From Planctomycetota bacterium (GTDB taxonomy: Bacteria; Planctomycetota; Phycisphaerae; UBA1845): a stretch of 6,254 nt of DNA. Location of the stretch: contig JADFRH010000008.1 of NCBI GenBank assembly GCA_022561415.1, forward strand, positions 13,252-19,505, given 5' to 3'. The position numbers and the translations under genes were made by a program. The stretch's first letter is position 1, and the number at the start of each line of letters is the position of its first letter. Under the pieces are notes generated by a model that was not told the DNA's origin, did not search any database, and saw nothing but the letters and a program-made list of their open reading frames with translations. Positions 5,415-6,254 of this stretch are shown piece after piece.

Positions 5415-6254
5415 TTAAGCGTTCAATCGCCGAAGCATCGCAGCGGGCGTCGGGGATGGCGATGCGCCCGAAGCCTCTTCGGCTTTCCGATCTACAAGCG
5501 ATTCGTACATCGCCAGTTGCGAGGCGAAGAACGACAGCTTCATGCCGATGCGGCAGACGATGAACACCTGCTGCACGACGAACAGACCGATGATCGAGCC
5601 CCACGTCGCATTGGAGAACTGATTTCCCACCAGCAGAAACAGGCCGGTGAGCGCCGCCACGAGCAACAGGTTCAGGTAGAACAGCCGGAAGCATCGCCCG
5701 AAGCGCCGAAACGAGAATGACAAACCGGAAACGGCGCTCACGATCATGCTACGTCGCCGATCGATGACGGTCCGAACCCTGGCGTAGTCGAACACCATAA
5801 CGATCAGCGAGACCACGAAAAGCAAGATCGCGACGCCGAGCACCTCAAGCAGAAACGCATCGCGATCCGTCGTCGCGGCCTCCGCGAGATCCTCGAAGTA
5901 CGGTTCCATTCTGAACTTGAAGCCTGCCAGCACGGCACCGAGCGTGTCGACGGCGTCGTGGACGTCGACGCGGGAGACCACCAGGGGTGAGAACCCGAAC
6001 CGGGCGATGCCGGGTGGGCGGAAGTCGCCGAGCACCCCACGGTCGGCCGCGCCGGCGATCAGCGCCCCGGCATCGTCGTGCCGCAGGGACACCTGCGCGC
6101 CGCGGTGGGCGGGGTCGCGGGGGGTGACCACCTCGACGGCGTCGCCGAGGTGGTGGTCGACCAACGCGATGAACCGGGACGTCAGCTCGTGCGCGCGGGC
6201 CTCCAACGCCGCAGGTTCCAGCCCGTCGCGCAGCTCCAGCGCCGCATCCAACGC
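5415..6254 (-). CDS. Chimeric partial ORF: kynureninase C-terminus joined to membrane-protein C-terminus
   Basis: The reading frame is open at the window's right edge and ends in TAA at 5417-5415. Residue numbers here count from the TTG codon at 6251; one further codon precedes it. The first 110 residues are the end of a kynureninase (see the segment at 5922-6254). From about residue 111 (FKFRMEPYFEDLAEA onward) the protein is an unrelated, unrecognised membrane protein. Spans lie at about 134-155 (LLEVLGVAILLFVVSLIVMV), 189-208 (RLFYLNLLLVAALTGLFLLV) and 216-238. A conserved-looking FDYARVRTVIDRRRSM sits between the first two, and a Ser/Pro/Ala-rich tail follows. The membrane part probably lacks its own N-terminus. 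Base composition changes sharply at the join. This is either an assembly chimera or a gene fusion, and the product should not be annotated as kynureninase without checking. Confidence 0.7.
   Translation of the reverse strand, partial: ALDAALELRDGLEPAALEARAHELTSRFIALVDHHLGDAVEVVTPRDPAHRGAQVSLRHDDAGALIAGAADRGVLGDFRPPGIARFGFSPLVVSRVDVHDAVDTLGAVLAGFKFRMEPYFEDLAEAATTDRDAFLLEVLGVAILLFVVSLIVMVFDYARVRTVIDRRRSMIVSAVSGLSFSFRRFGRCFRLFYLNLLLVAALTGLFLLVGNQFSNATWGSIIGLFVVQQVFIVCRIGMKLSFFASQLAMYESLVDRKAEEASGASPSPTPAAMLRRLNA
5922..6254 (-). other. kynU: Kynureninase (KynU) C-terminal segment, 5' cut by window edge
   Basis: Kynureninase is a PLP enzyme that splits L-kynurenine to anthranilate and alanine (or the 3-hydroxy analogues) in tryptophan degradation. 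The segment carries the characteristic C-terminal motifs VEVVTPRDPAHRGAQVSLRH (about residues 39-58 counted from 6251) and GVLGDFRPPGIARFGFSPL (72-90), then VDVHDAVDTLGAVLAG, which is where kynureninases normally approach their end. The PLP-binding lysine region lies outside the window. By hand count, 5931-6254 is 243/324 = 75% G+C with mostly G/C third codon positions, against about 58% for 5701-5930. This suggests an actinobacterial-type origin unlike the rest of the window. Confidence 0.82.

Noticed and set aside
5029..5694. Minus-strand open frame crossing the GlcG-family gene and the membrane protein
   Set aside because: It spans two real genes in shadow frames, is rich in Arg/Gly/Pro and His, and has no family motif.
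1..6254. CRISPR array, insertion sequence, integrase or attachment-site repeats
   Set aside because: No regularly spaced direct repeats, transposase or recombinase motifs, or duplicated tRNA 3' end were seen on either strand.

Overview
The window (6,254 bases, cut at both ends) looks like a contig from a moderately GC-rich Gram-negative bacterium with an envelope. Planctomycetota or a near relative is my best guess. It rests on an ECF sigma gene followed by a zinc-less, single-span anti-sigma-like protein with an LDGEL-type N-terminus, on secreted PDZ proteins, and on an outer-membrane TolC lipoprotein. No rRNA or marker gene settles the taxonomy.

Layout. (1) Positions 2-2661, plus strand: a probable three-gene operon made of an ECF sigma factor, a membrane anti-sigma-like protein starting 4 nt after the sigma stop, and a 483-residue exported, very acidic protein with one PDZ domain and no protease domain. 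A strong GC-rich hairpin followed by T-rich sequence ends the unit at about 2695-2732. (2) Positions 2838-4388, minus strand: a TolC-family outer-membrane efflux lipoprotein, convergent with the operon and with its own candidate promoter at 4440-4468. (3) Positions 4604-4677, plus strand: tRNA-Cys(GCA) with a complete cloverleaf, no encoded CCA and a candidate promoter. (4) Positions 4678-4971: intergenic, holding one notable inverted repeat. (5) Positions 4972-5379, plus strand: a small GlcG/HbpS-family (DUF336-type) protein. (6) Positions 5415-6254, minus strand: an ORF open at the window edge whose two halves do not belong together. The N-terminal 111 codons are the C-terminus of a kynureninase in about 75% GC DNA. 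The remainder is the C-terminal part of an unrecognised three-span membrane protein in about 58% GC DNA.

Functionally, region 1 reads as an envelope-signalling module: sigma factor, membrane-held regulator and a periplasmic PDZ protein that could sense or bind envelope proteins. The TolC lipoprotein is an envelope export component whose pump partners are not visible. The most important caution is the fused ORF at the right end. It is most simply a chimeric assembly junction near 5922-5930, though a true recent gene fusion cannot be excluded from sequence alone.
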